The notes under the pieces were generated by a model. That model made no database searches. It saw nothing but the letters and a program-made list of their open reading frames with translations, and was not told the origin of the DNA. DNA of 64,000 bases, taken from NCBI GenBank assembly GCA_016716665.1, contig JADJVH010000019.1:1-64000 (forward strand), in the 5' to 3' direction. Positions 56,416-64,000 of this stretch are shown in pieces (within the stretch, counting starts at the first letter, position 1; each line of letters begins with the position of its first letter). The stretch is from Candidatus Opimibacter iunctus (lineage in GTDB: Bacteria > Bacteroidota > Bacteroidia > Chitinophagales > Saprospiraceae). The position numbers and the translations under genes were made by a program.

Positions 56416-57054
56416 ATGAAAGCCATGTTTAAATTTTCATTAACAAAGAATGCCTTATTGCTCATCTTCAGTGCATTGACCCTGTTCGCTTCATCCTGTA
56501 AGCAGGGTGCCGGCAATACCTCCGGTGAGACGATCAAAGGCACCGGTGACCTGGAAGGTATGGTCATGGAACCTATCCCCGGCAGTAAGGTGCAGTACGC
56601 AAGGCAATATGGATCAAGTGGCAACCTGATCATTGAAGGATTCCTGCTGGACGGCCAGAAAACCGGTATGTGGATCCAGTATAGCCCTGAAGGTGATATC
56701 GTGCTCATCAATCACTACCTGGATGGCAAACTCGAAGGCACAGCGATGCGGATGAGTTTCCGCAACCAGGTGGACCTGAAGTCAACCTACAAGAAAGGTG
56801 AACTTGACGGACCTTACACCGCCTATAAATTTGGCAAAGTCGTTGAAACACGCGAATACAAAGGCGGCAAACTCAATGGGACCTCCAAGACATATGATGA
56901 CCGCACCTTTAACCTAAAGCAGGAAGTTCAATACAAGAATGGCTTTCAGGATGGCTATTTCAAGTATTATGATGAGAATGGCAACATAAGCGTTGAGTAT
57001 CAGTACAAAAACGGTACAAAAGTCAGCGGAGGAATCGTCGAAGAGAAGAAATAA
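56416..57054 (+). CDS. MORN-repeat lipoprotein
   Basis: 212 residues from the ATG at 56416. Lipoprotein signal MKAMFKFSLTKNALLLIFSA ending FASSC (Cys28). Residues 60-205 contain six MORN-type units (EGFLLDGQKTGMWIQYSPEG, TYKKGELDGPYTAYKFG, YKNGFQDGYFKYYDENG), the group annotated in databases as YwqK-like antitoxin. There is no toxin partner here; a cell-envelope structural role is likelier. It is divergent from the gldA remnant. Confidence 0.8.
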   Translation: MKAMFKFSLTKNALLLIFSALTLFASSCKQGAGNTSGETIKGTGDLEGMVMEPIPGSKVQYARQYGSSGNLIIEGFLLDGQKTGMWIQYSPEGDIVLINHYLDGKLEGTAMRMSFRNQVDLKSTYKKGELDGPYTAYKFGKVVETREYKGGKLNGTSKTYDDRTFNLKQEVQYKNGFQDGYFKYYDENGNISVEYQYKNGTKVSGGIVEEKK

Positions 57055-57158
57055 CCCTGAGGGATGGTTTCCCTGAAAAAAAATATCAACTTTTTTTGAG
57101 GTCAGCCTATTACATATTATAAAAAAGTATAATATTTGCAGGACAAGGATCATTACAT

Positions 57159-59543
57159 ATGAATACTGCAACTATACTGGGTAGCCACCTCAACCCTCAA
57201 CAGGCTAAACTATTTGCCCATTCCACAGGACCCCGTAAGCGCTGGATCTGGAGCAAGCAGGAAGACCACCTGCACCTGCTTTCCGCCATGGCCGCGACTG
57301 ATGCTGTTCAAGGCAAGCCAGTAGTCATCTGGTATGACGAGGATGCCGCAGCCAATGAGTTGCTCAGCACCTATCCTTTCAACAGAATAGACAGGGCGAT
57401 CTATACCCCACTATCGTACCGGTCAAACAATCCGCAGAATGTCCTCAATCCACTTTCCCCTGCGGAAAGCATACATCATATCGAGCTGTACAAATTGTCC
57501 GGCGACTATGCCCGCATCAGCAAGCCATGGGCTTCACTTCACGAAGAACTCTGGCCAGGCACCAACCGGTATGAACTGATCCAGAAATTTGCCGGCCTCT
57601 TTAATCACAACAATGTCAACCCGCTCTTTTACAAACTGAGCAGGCAGATGTTTGAAATATCCCCTGCCGAATACAAAAGGCTGCGCAACAAGATCGAGCA
57701 CCACATCAAGCTCAACAAACTCCGCCAGGATGGATTTGAGTACATGGACATGCTTGATGTCAGCCTACTGGTCAACCATTCGCTTGATTTTGTCAAGAGC
57801 GAAGTCATGCAGTACATCTCCCTCATGGCCGACCAGGCTACTGAGTTGCTCAAGCGTGCTGACTATACCATGCTGCGCTACTTCAACTATGTCAAGACCT
57901 ACTGGATCCGCGAGATCAATATCTTCGTCAACAAGATTGACAAATTACTCTCTCATGCGAGGGAATTGCATCTGACCTATGGCGATGCGTTCTCCTTTGA
58001 GAGCAGCATGAGCCAGCTGGCTGACAAACTGAAGGGCCAGATCAGCCGCAAAGCCAAACTGATCAGCCAGGACCGCAAGGCCATCAAGACCCAATACCTG
58101 GAGCTGCTCGCTGAAATCGAAGCCGGACAACCATGGGTGACTATTCCTGCAGAGCGCAAGGAAAACCCAACGCTGTCAGAAGCCATTGATTACCTGCAGA
58201 CCCTTAAAGAAAATCTATTCAATACCAAGGACTCTATTGAGACCCATATCCGCAGCCAACTCAAGCGCCTCAATTCACACAATGCGCCTGAAGCAACAGG
58301 CCTTGGCACAGAGACCAGAGAATGGGAAGAAGATGTACTCAAGTGGTACAACAATGTCAACATCAGTGGCTACTTTAAGAAACGCTTTGAATCGCAGGCC
58401 CTGAGTATCCACCGCAGTGCAGAAGGATTGCGTGAAGTCAATGCAGCCCTGACTGCTATCGTTGAAAGACAACATCACCTCGAAGATTATTTTTTCTGGG
58501 CCGGTTTTCAAAACCAGTTTCCTGAAAATGCAAGGGCAGTAGTCCAGGCATTGCACCTCACACCGAGCAGTGACTGGCTGACCTACTTTGATGAGTGGTA
58601 TATCACCCAATTGGTCACCGGTGATGCACTCGAGGTCGAATGGCCTACGATGATCAATGACAACATGAAGGAGATGATCGAGCGCCTCCGACTGCACACC
58701 ATCGCTGAGTTTCTCAATGATGTCAGCCACCTGCGCAATCACCTCTGCGAAGAATATGCACCAGCTATACGCAAGCTCACCTCGCGCAAGGCGACTATAG
58801 ACCAGGAAGAAGCTGAAGCATTCTTTAGCAACATGTCTGTTGAAAACAGGGGCAAGTGGTATCCGATCCAGCTACTCCCGCTGAGTATGATGCCTTCACC
58901 TGAAGATGAGGCCCCGCAAATCATCAATTATATCCTGCTCAAGGCAAAGGATCCGTCGATGAGCCCATACTGGCAGCGCGTCCAGGATATGCCTTGTGAT
59001 GTATTCTCCTGTGAGCCTCCGTTCAATCAACGCTACATCAGCGAACAACTGGATATGCCTGCGATGATCACTGATTTCAGGCTGACACAAAACCGTAATT
59101 CATCCGCACTCAAATACCTGACCAATATCGCCAGGCAGTTTGCACCATTCCTTTCGCAAACCTGCATCTATTCGGCGCACAGGGTCAATGTCATCTCCCT
59201 GTTGGGTTCCGAACTTGATCGCCTCGTCCTTGATCAACTGCCTATGCCATACAAGATTTCAGAGCGTAGCCTCAACCCTGACGAAAATTACTTTGTCGAG
59301 TCCTTACTCGAACCAAACAATCCATTTGTATTGATGGTCCGTGATTTCTGGCCTACCGGTGAGTGGCCACAAAATAGTCTCTGGCATCTTCAGTTCCAGG
59401 AAGACCTCGAAAAGGTCGGCATCAAGATCGTCCACAGTTGGTCCAAAGGCTGGCTGATGGAATCGGATATCGAAGTTCGCCGCGTACGTGATGAAATCCT
59501 TCAGTTTGTTGGGAATACGTTTGCAGGTGTCTCTGTAGCATAG
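57159..59543 (+). CDS. 794-residue protein resembling an inactivated SF1-type helicase
   Basis: No family could be named with certainty. Seen: an N-terminal segment like the beginning of an SF1 helicase (WSKQEDHLHLLSAMAATDAV then QGKPVVIWYDEDAAANELLS) but with TGPRKRWIWSKQ where Walker A (GPPGTGKT) would stand; a long helical coiled-coil middle (about 270-500); a segment like FDEWYITQLVTGD followed by YPIQLLPLSMMPSPEDEAPQ; and an end (IVHSWSKGWLMESDIEVRRV) that resembles the nuclease-like C-terminus of helicases such as those of the DUF3320 group. Both nucleotide-binding motifs appear lost. Inferred: a non-catalytic relative, perhaps structural. The stop lies in a GCATAGGGCA heptamer. Confidence 0.5.
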   Translation: MNTATILGSHLNPQQAKLFAHSTGPRKRWIWSKQEDHLHLLSAMAATDAVQGKPVVIWYDEDAAANELLSTYPFNRIDRAIYTPLSYRSNNPQNVLNPLSPAESIHHIELYKLSGDYARISKPWASLHEELWPGTNRYELIQKFAGLFNHNNVNPLFYKLSRQMFEISPAEYKRLRNKIEHHIKLNKLRQDGFEYMDMLDVSLLVNHSLDFVKSEVMQYISLMADQATELLKRADYTMLRYFNYVKTYWIREINIFVNKIDKLLSHARELHLTYGDAFSFESSMSQLADKLKGQISRKAKLISQDRKAIKTQYLELLAEIEAGQPWVTIPAERKENPTLSEAIDYLQTLKENLFNTKDSIETHIRSQLKRLNSHNAPEATGLGTETREWEEDVLKWYNNVNISGYFKKRFESQALSIHRSAEGLREVNAALTAIVERQHHLEDYFFWAGFQNQFPENARAVVQALHLTPSSDWLTYFDEWYITQLVTGDALEVEWPTMINDNMKEMIERLRLHTIAEFLNDVSHLRNHLCEEYAPAIRKLTSRKATIDQEEAEAFFSNMSVENRGKWYPIQLLPLSMMPSPEDEAPQIINYILLKAKDPSMSPYWQRVQDMPCDVFSCEPPFNQRYISEQLDMPAMITDFRLTQNRNSSALKYLTNIARQFAPFLSQTCIYSAHRVNVISLLGSELDRLVLDQLPMPYKISERSLNPDENYFVESLLEPNNPFVLMVRDFWPTGEWPQNSLWHLQFQEDLEKVGIKIVHSWSKGWLMESDIEVRRVRDEILQFVGNTFAGVSVA

Positions 59544-59604
59544 GGCAGAGAGCAAGTCGAAGCGCAGCGGAGATCCCGCCAAATGCACGGCGTTTGTAGC
59601 GGGA

Positions 59605-59660
59605 GGAGCAATGGAGCAATGGAGCAATGGAGCAAAGGAGCAAAGGAGCAAGGGAGCAAG
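59605..59660. repeat. Seven-unit 8-bp array (GGAGCAAN)
   Basis: GGAGCAAT (three times), GGAGCAAA (twice), GGAGCAAG (twice); 56 bases, no slip. Just before it a hairpin TCCCGC...GCGGGA (59573-59604). Confidence 0.8.
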
Positions 59661-59759
59661 GGGCATATCGTAGCTCAACCGATACTTCGACTCCCCTCAG
59701 CACGAGGATCCCGCACGTTGCGAAACCGTTAAGCAGGAAGGCATAGCGCTTTGAGCAAT

Positions 59760-59851
59760 CACATTGCCCCATCGGGGCTAAAGGTCGGTAGCCGTGGAAA
59801 CAGCAAGAGTATTCGTGCCCTGTCGGGGCACAACCGGACTCGGCAGGGACT
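59760..59851. repeat. Two-hairpin element (GCCCC type), inverted copy 2
   Basis: Reverse complement of 48951-49056: GCCCC ATC GGGGC (59766-59778), GCAAGAGTATTCGTG, GTGCCC...GGGCAC (59815-59831), then CAACCGGA and GGGACTGTAAGCAGTA, the same junction into a heptamer array as at the first copy. Confidence 0.8.
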
Positions 59852-59999
59852 GTAAGCAGTAAGTAGTAAGCAGTAAGCAGTAAGCGGTAAGCAGCTAGCA
59901 GCTAGCTTCTGGTAGCTGATGGCTGAGAGCCGAGGGCGGGGGGCTGGTGGGGGGGGAGCTGATGGCTGATGGCTGATGGCTGAGAGCTGATAGCTGATA
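59852..59999. repeat. Twenty-one-unit 7-bp periodic array, unit drifting from GTAAGCA to GCTGATG
   Basis: 148 bases = 21 heptamers with one extra base near 59957: GTAAGCA-like (59852-59893), GCTAGCA/GCTAGCT, TCTGGTA, GCTGATG, GCTGAGA, GCCGAGG, GCGGGGG, GCTGGTG, GGGGGGG, then GCTGATG three times, GCTGAGA, GCTGATA twice. The longest array in the window, just before the GH17-type gene. Confidence 0.85.
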
Positions 60000-60052
60000 A
60001 ACCCTTATGATGTACCTTTAGGCTAATGCCTTTCCATCACAACAACCCCGCT

Positions 60053-62062
60053 ATGCTCAAGTATCTCCTCTGTGCTTTTTTGCCATGCTGTTTCATTGTG
60101 ATAAGCAATGGGCGGGTCGCTGCTCAGACACAGGGTGAGATTGTAAAACTGGAATGGATAAACTTCGGGCCTTATACAAACCCAGGGCAGAGCCCGGGAG
60201 ATCCAACGATACCGGAATCTCAACTAATAACATTGCTGGATAGCTTGAAGCCTTATGTCAAGGGTATACGTACTTATGGGACACAAAACGGGCTTGAAAA
60301 AATTCCGCTCCTTGCAAAGCAGCGGGGGCTGAATGTCATGGTCGGCATATATCTTAGTGAAGACACGCTGGTCAACAATGCACAGATTTCGAAAGCCATA
60401 GAACTTTCCAATGCCGGATTTGCAGATCGACTGATCGTCGGGGGCGAAGCGCTCTATAATAATTTTATCACCCCGCTTCAATTGATCGCCTATATCAACC
60501 GGGTGAAATCAGCTTGTCCTACTATTCCTGTCACTACAGCTGAAGTCTACAGCACACTGATCGCGCACCCCGATGTTGCTGCGGCATGCGATTTTATATT
60601 CCCCAATATGTATGCATATTATGAGGGACAGCCGATAGAATGTGCCATGCAATGGATTGATCAGACTTATCTTTCCTTGTTGCCTATTGCGGGAGGCAAA
60701 GAAATCATTATATCCGAAACAGGATGGAAGACCGCCGGACCTGCCGTTGGAGAAGCCAAACCTTCTTTTCATAATGCAATCCGTTTTCATCGTGAATTGC
60801 TCGCCTGGAGTTTAGAGACAGGAGTTTCATTCAGTATTTTTGCTGCCTTTGACGAACCATGGAAATTGATAGATAACGATGACGGATGGGGCCTTTTCAA
60901 CAATAGTGCACAGCTCAAGCCAGGCATGGACTCTGTGTTTATGAGCGTCGAGCCTGTAGTACCTACATGGCTATGCGCTGAGCCGGACCAGGTTGGTAGC
61001 GATACCCTTGCCCTGGATTATATTCCGGTCATAGGCAGCTTTGACAACATCAAAGGACAAATCAATTTTGTAAACACCTGCGAATATAGCATAGCCACCT
61101 ATATCAAGGTCGGAGGTGCATGGTGGACCAAGCCCACTTTTGGCATGCCAACAGTTAACGTGCTGTGCAATGGCAGATGGAATGTAGATTATACCGCAGG
61201 CGGAAATGATCACCTTGCCACAGACATGTGTTTCTTCCTGGTTCCGGATGGTTACACGCCTCCACCATGCAGTGGTTGTCCGACCATACCCCAACAAGCT
61301 TATACCAATTCAATCGCTGATCTGTGCATACAGCGTTACATACTAAACAATGTCTCCATCATCACAACTGATTCCACCATTTGCAACGGAGATTCAACAC
61401 TTCTGACTGCAACCGGGGGAAACCGCTATTTGTGGAGCACAGGTGAAACCACTGCATCGATATATGCGCATCCCACAACTAACACGACCTATTCAGTGAC
61501 GGTAAGCAATGGCCTCGGAGGTGGTGCCATTGCCAACAAAATGGTCCGTGTTCTTCCAAAACCAAATTTTGGAATAGCTGCTACACCGGATACAATTGAT
61601 ATCGGAGGAGTGGCAATGCTGGAAGTCACAGGAGCCGGAAGTATTTCTTTTATCTGGAGTACGGGTGAAACCACGCGCACGATCACTGTAAATCCACTGG
61701 CCTCTACTACCTATACCGTCACAGCGACTGGTGGCAACGGATGCATTGCATTGGATTCGATCACTGTGGTCGTAAACCCATTATCATCTGCTACTGCGCT
61801 AAGCCTAATAAATGCGGTAAACGTTTATCCAAAACCGGTGCATGGGATCCTGCACGTGGAACTGGAAATACAGGATTCGAAAGAAGTTTCGCTCTCGCTG
61901 CTGAATCAAATGGCCATTTTATCCGCGCAGCAATTGGTGCTACCTGTGGATGGCTTGGTACATTGCCAATTTGATATGACCACCCTTCCTCCTGGCCTTT
62001 ATTTCCTGATAATCCGGACGTCACAAGGAGAAGCAGTGATCGAAAAAATACCAGTGCATTGA
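60053..62062 (+). CDS. GH17-like secreted glucanase with T9SS tail
   Basis: About 669 residues from the ATG at 60053 (MLKYLLCAFLPCCFIVISNG signal). Residues 30-300 are a TIM barrel of the GH17/Scw11 kind: GIRTYGTQNGL, acid/base Glu132 (LIVGGEALYNN), nucleophile Glu222 (IIISETGWKT). A carbohydrate-binding-like segment follows (310-440), then two Ig-like modules (YLWSTGETTASIYA, FIWSTGETTRTITV) and a T9SS type A tail (VNVYPKPVHGILHVELE; the usual N is K). Known: GH17 enzymes cut beta-1,3-glucan. Inferred: extracellular glucan or fungal/algal wall breakdown. Confidence 0.75.
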   Translation: MLKYLLCAFLPCCFIVISNGRVAAQTQGEIVKLEWINFGPYTNPGQSPGDPTIPESQLITLLDSLKPYVKGIRTYGTQNGLEKIPLLAKQRGLNVMVGIYLSEDTLVNNAQISKAIELSNAGFADRLIVGGEALYNNFITPLQLIAYINRVKSACPTIPVTTAEVYSTLIAHPDVAAACDFIFPNMYAYYEGQPIECAMQWIDQTYLSLLPIAGGKEIIISETGWKTAGPAVGEAKPSFHNAIRFHRELLAWSLETGVSFSIFAAFDEPWKLIDNDDGWGLFNNSAQLKPGMDSVFMSVEPVVPTWLCAEPDQVGSDTLALDYIPVIGSFDNIKGQINFVNTCEYSIATYIKVGGAWWTKPTFGMPTVNVLCNGRWNVDYTAGGNDHLATDMCFFLVPDGYTPPPCSGCPTIPQQAYTNSIADLCIQRYILNNVSIITTDSTICNGDSTLLTATGGNRYLWSTGETTASIYAHPTTNTTYSVTVSNGLGGGAIANKMVRVLPKPNFGIAATPDTIDIGGVAMLEVTGAGSISFIWSTGETTRTITVNPLASTTYTVTATGGNGCIALDSITVVVNPLSSATALSLINAVNVYPKPVHGILHVELEIQDSKEVSLSLLNQMAILSAQQLVLPVDGLVHCQFDMTTLPPGLYFLIIRTSQGEAVIEKIPVH

Positions 62063-62070
62063 AAGAATTT

Positions 62071-62147
62071 ACGATTGACGACTGACGATTGACGACTGAC
62101 AATTTACACTAACTCCACACACAACTCACAACTCACAACTCATACTT
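62071..62147. repeat. 7-bp arrays ACGAYTG then CACAACT, interrupted by a repeat core
   Basis: ACGATTG, ACGACTG, ACGATTG, ACGACTG, ACAATTT, ACACTAA, then (one shift) CACAACT three times and CATACTT. It starts 8 bases after the GH17-type gene stop. Directly behind comes CTTCGACTCCGCTCAGCAC (62145-62163) and then CACTTACAACTCACATT, which looks like the array resuming. Confidence 0.75.
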
Positions 62148-62189
62148 CGACTCCGCTCAGCACAAGCAACACTTACAACTCACATTCAA

Positions 62190-62660
62190 TTGATTTCGCT
62201 AAACCAAATCGATCTTCTCTCACTGCAGCAACATCTGAAGCATACTAAGGATGCGAGCGGCATCGCCGTGGTCTTCGATCCGGTGAGACGCAAAAATGTG
62301 AGGGCTACGCCTGAAGAGATCGTGAGGCAGCTATGGATCATCTACTTCCTTGAAAAGCTCAACCTAAATCCGAAACTCATCTCTGTCGAGCGTGCGCTCG
62401 AAGTGCATGGGATGAAGCGGAGATTTGATCTCGTCATCTTTGACAAATCTACTGAGCCCATACTCCTTGCTGAGTTTAAGGCCCCGTCGATCCTCCTCAA
62501 CCAGATGGTCTTTGACCAGATCGCGCAGTACAATATGCAGATGCAGGTCCCGCTGGCCCTGGTGAGCAATGGGAGCAGCCATTATTGTTTCAGGATTGAT
62601 GATGAGAAGAGGGGGTTTGAGTTTTTGGATGAGATCCCTATTTATTCCCCTAGCCCCTAA
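62190..62660 (+). CDS. Orphan HsdR N-terminal (PD-(D/E)xK) nuclease-domain protein
   Basis: 156 residues with a TTG start at 62190 (no ATG fits). The type I restriction HsdR-N domain: RKNVRATPEEIVRQLWIIYF, nuclease core FDLVIFDKS then PILLAEFKAP (Asp...Glu-x-Lys). Known: such one-domain proteins are common beside holA in Bacteroidota; there is no HsdM, HsdS or helicase here. Inferred: a small DNA nuclease or DNA-binding protein. The last codons and stop (CCT AGC CCC TAA) belong to a CCCCTA-type repeat that follows. Confidence 0.8.
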   Translation: MISLNQIDLLSLQQHLKHTKDASGIAVVFDPVRRKNVRATPEEIVRQLWIIYFLEKLNLNPKLISVERALEVHGMKRRFDLVIFDKSTEPILLAEFKAPSILLNQMVFDQIAQYNMQMQVPLALVSNGSSHYCFRIDDEKRGFEFLDEIPIYSPSP

Positions 62661-62910
62661 AGCACACATCCCCATTTACCACCTAGCCCCTAGGGGGTAA
62701 ATGCCCCTAAAGGGGGTAAATATTTAGAATCTCAGCGCCAACCAAATGAATACCAATTGTGAAAATCAATTGTGAATACCATTAGGAATCCCCGTAGGAA
62801 TCCTGCTGCTGGCGGAGAGAACTCCATCCAGCGGCGTATGCTCTCTGGAGTGAATACCGAAATGATATTTACCCCCTTTAGGGGGCTAGGGGGCAAGTGG
62901 GGGCCAGGGG
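62650..62910. repeat. Nested composite repeat between HsdR-N and holA
   Basis: Outer: CCCCTAGCCCCTAA and GGGGGTAAATGCCCCTAAAG with GGGGGTAAATATTT (62650-62724), matched in inverse at 62865-62910 (ATATTTACCCCCTTTAGGGG, GCTAGGGGGC). Inner: one right arm of the GGATGGAG family (GGCGGAGAGAACTCCATCC, 62812-62830) with ATACCAATTGTGAA (62750-62763) in its centre. The left repeat supplies the HsdR-N stop. Confidence 0.75.
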
Positions 62911-62918
62911 GGATAAAA

Positions 62919-63947
62919 TCAATTCTCCGCAAAGACAGGATAGTTGTCGGGAAATAGCAGGCGATCGAGCAACTCGATCGTCAGTGCGCGGTCATCAGCT
63001 CCACTGTAGTTCCAGCCTTTTGATTTCATATCATAGATATGCAGCCAGCCGAGGCACCTCTCGATGGTGTCCAGGGAATATCGTCGTGCGGCCTCTTTGT
63101 TTCTGCTGACAAAGAAGGGGTTCTTATTGCCGATTGCCTCGCCGATGGCATTGTCGCTGGTGGGGCCGAGGGACTTGATGGTATACACGCGTGAATAGAA
63201 TCCTGCGAGTAATGCAATCAACGGGATGATACTGTATCCTTTTTGTTCGGCCATGCGGGCGCCGATACGCATCGTCTTGACCACATTGCCTGATTCGAGT
63301 GCATTCTGGAGTTCGAATACGTTGTATTCCCTGCTGAGGCCAATGAGATCGAGGATATCGGTCTTGGTGATGGCATTGCCGCCTGCATGATTGAGAGCGA
63401 GCTTGGTGAGTTCGGGATACAGGAGGGATATCTCCTCTCCGATCAGTTCAATCATCGCTTCACCGGCATCTGTATCAATCTTGAGCTTGAGATCACCTGC
63501 TGCCTTCATCAGCCATGGCAATACTTCTTTATCCTTCAGCTTGTCTGCCGCATAGACAAACCCGTTTTTCTTGATAGCATCATATGCCTTGAGGCGCTTG
63601 TCCATCGACTTGCCTTTATAACACAGGACAAGGATACTGCCCGGAGCAGGTTTGCTGAAATACGACTCCAGCTCCTTGATATCTTCCAGTTGCTGTGCTT
63701 CGCGGAGGAATACGACCCTTCGACTGGCTAGCATGGGAAACAACTGCAACTGCTCTATCACATAGCGTGCATTGCAATCCATGCCATACAGGATCTGCTG
63801 ATCAAAGGGCTTCTCATGTTCCTGCAGCAGATGGCGCTCCAGGAAGTCAGCTGCCTCATCGATGAGGTAGGACTCCTCGCCGTGTAGCAGGTACAAGGGG
63901 TACGTGAGGCCGCCTTTGATATCTCGTTTTAACTGATCGAAAGACAT
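62919..63947 (-). CDS. holA: DNA polymerase III delta subunit
   Basis: 342 residues from the ATG at 63947. HolA layout: PLYLLHGEESYLIDEAADFL at the N-terminus, RRVVFLREAQQL, a central AAA+-like part, and a C-terminal helical collar (FELQNALESGNVVKTMRIGA, PLIALLAGFYSRVYTIKSLG). Known: opens the sliding clamp for loading during replication. In Bacteroidota an HsdR-N protein often lies convergent to it, as here. The upstream 5' flank is a heptamer array. Confidence 0.9.
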   Translation of the reverse strand: MSFDQLKRDIKGGLTYPLYLLHGEESYLIDEAADFLERHLLQEHEKPFDQQILYGMDCNARYVIEQLQLFPMLASRRVVFLREAQQLEDIKELESYFSKPAPGSILVLCYKGKSMDKRLKAYDAIKKNGFVYAADKLKDKEVLPWLMKAAGDLKLKIDTDAGEAMIELIGEEISLLYPELTKLALNHAGGNAITKTDILDLIGLSREYNVFELQNALESGNVVKTMRIGARMAEQKGYSIIPLIALLAGFYSRVYTIKSLGPTSDNAIGEAIGNKNPFFVSRNKEAARRYSLDTIERCLGWLHIYDMKSKGWNYSGADDRALTIELLDRLLFPDNYPVFAEN

Positions 63948-63954
63948 TTATTAA

Positions 63955-64000
63955 ATGAAGAATGAAAAGTGAAGAGTGAAAAATGGTGTGTGGTGTGTGT
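63955..64000. repeat. 7-bp array upstream of holA, cut by window edge
   Basis: ATGAAGA, ATGAAAA, GTGAAGA, GTGAAAA, ATGGTGT, GTGGTGT, then GTGT at the edge: six and a half units in one phase, 8 bases from the holA start. Confidence 0.75.

Noticed and set aside
56416..57054. Antitoxin of a YwqK-type toxin-antitoxin pair
   Set aside because: The annotation name rests on MORN repeats only; the protein is a lipoprotein and no toxin gene adjoins it.
62190..62660. Type I restriction system
   Set aside because: Only the HsdR N-terminal domain is present; no helicase part, HsdM or HsdS nearby.

Overview
The window looks like a chromosome segment of a Bacteroidota bacterium, most likely of the Saprospiria/Chitinophagia kind. 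The evidence is several exported proteins ending in type IX secretion (T9SS) sorting domains, one giant protein with a gliding-associated (type B) C-terminus, CotH, propeller and thrombospondin-3 proteins, a gldA remnant beside a DUF4340 gene, and promoters with the TTG-N17-23-TAnnTTTG pattern of this phylum. No rRNA, tRNA, prophage, transposase or CRISPR was seen. This placement is inference from gene content.

Layout. 1-3.0 kb: a broken secreted propeller protein running off the left edge. 3.4-9.2 kb: a lipoprotein esterase, a frameshifted sulfatase, a GNAT acetyltransferase and a thrombospondin-3 repeat protein. 9.5-19.4 kb: a T9SS subtilase, a small membrane protein, an outer-membrane barrel, a frameshifted alpha/beta hydrolase and a 1567-residue adhesin-like protein. 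19.4-28.9 kb: two divergent CotH proteins, a small secreted protein and dense palindromic repeats. 28.9-36.9 kb: a DUF4397 lipoprotein, a T9SS protein with a possible caspase-like fold, a BNR-type lipoprotein, PhyH dioxygenase and PaiB-like genes, and a TPR-adenylate cyclase. 37-45.7 kb: a compact minus-strand locus running thioredoxin-like protein, NarL-type regulator, two large exported proteins, then a propeller histidine kinase. 46.2-51 kb: NamZ-like muramidase, exonuclease/GIY-YIG fusion, aquaporin, RibD. 51-57 kb: a DUF559 nuclease between inverted repeats, thioredoxin, an LEA-like protein, a tiny membrane protein, PolX, and a corrupted DUF4340/gldA stretch. 56.4-64 kb: MORN lipoprotein, a 794-residue protein resembling an inactivated SF1 helicase, a GH17-type T9SS protein, an orphan HsdR-N nuclease domain and holA.

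Most unusual features. (1) Intergenic DNA carries phase-locked 7-bp arrays whose unit sequence drifts while the period holds; the longest is 21 units, and several genes take their stop codon from such an array. (2) Families of paired-hairpin repeats share spacer motifs but have swapped, self-complementary stems. (3) A 522-bp unit consists of a DUF559 nuclease gene between near-identical inverted repeats, one of which supplies the ribD stop codon. (4) The two-component locus carries two near-identical 16-bp dyads, one before the regulator gene and one before the first exported-protein gene.

At least nine genes contain single-base frame breaks, several at short homopolymers, and one stretch (about 55.93-56.22 kb) is rich in C/G runs. 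This fits uncorrected long-read assembly errors at least as well as true pseudogenes, so broken genes are described as one original gene each.
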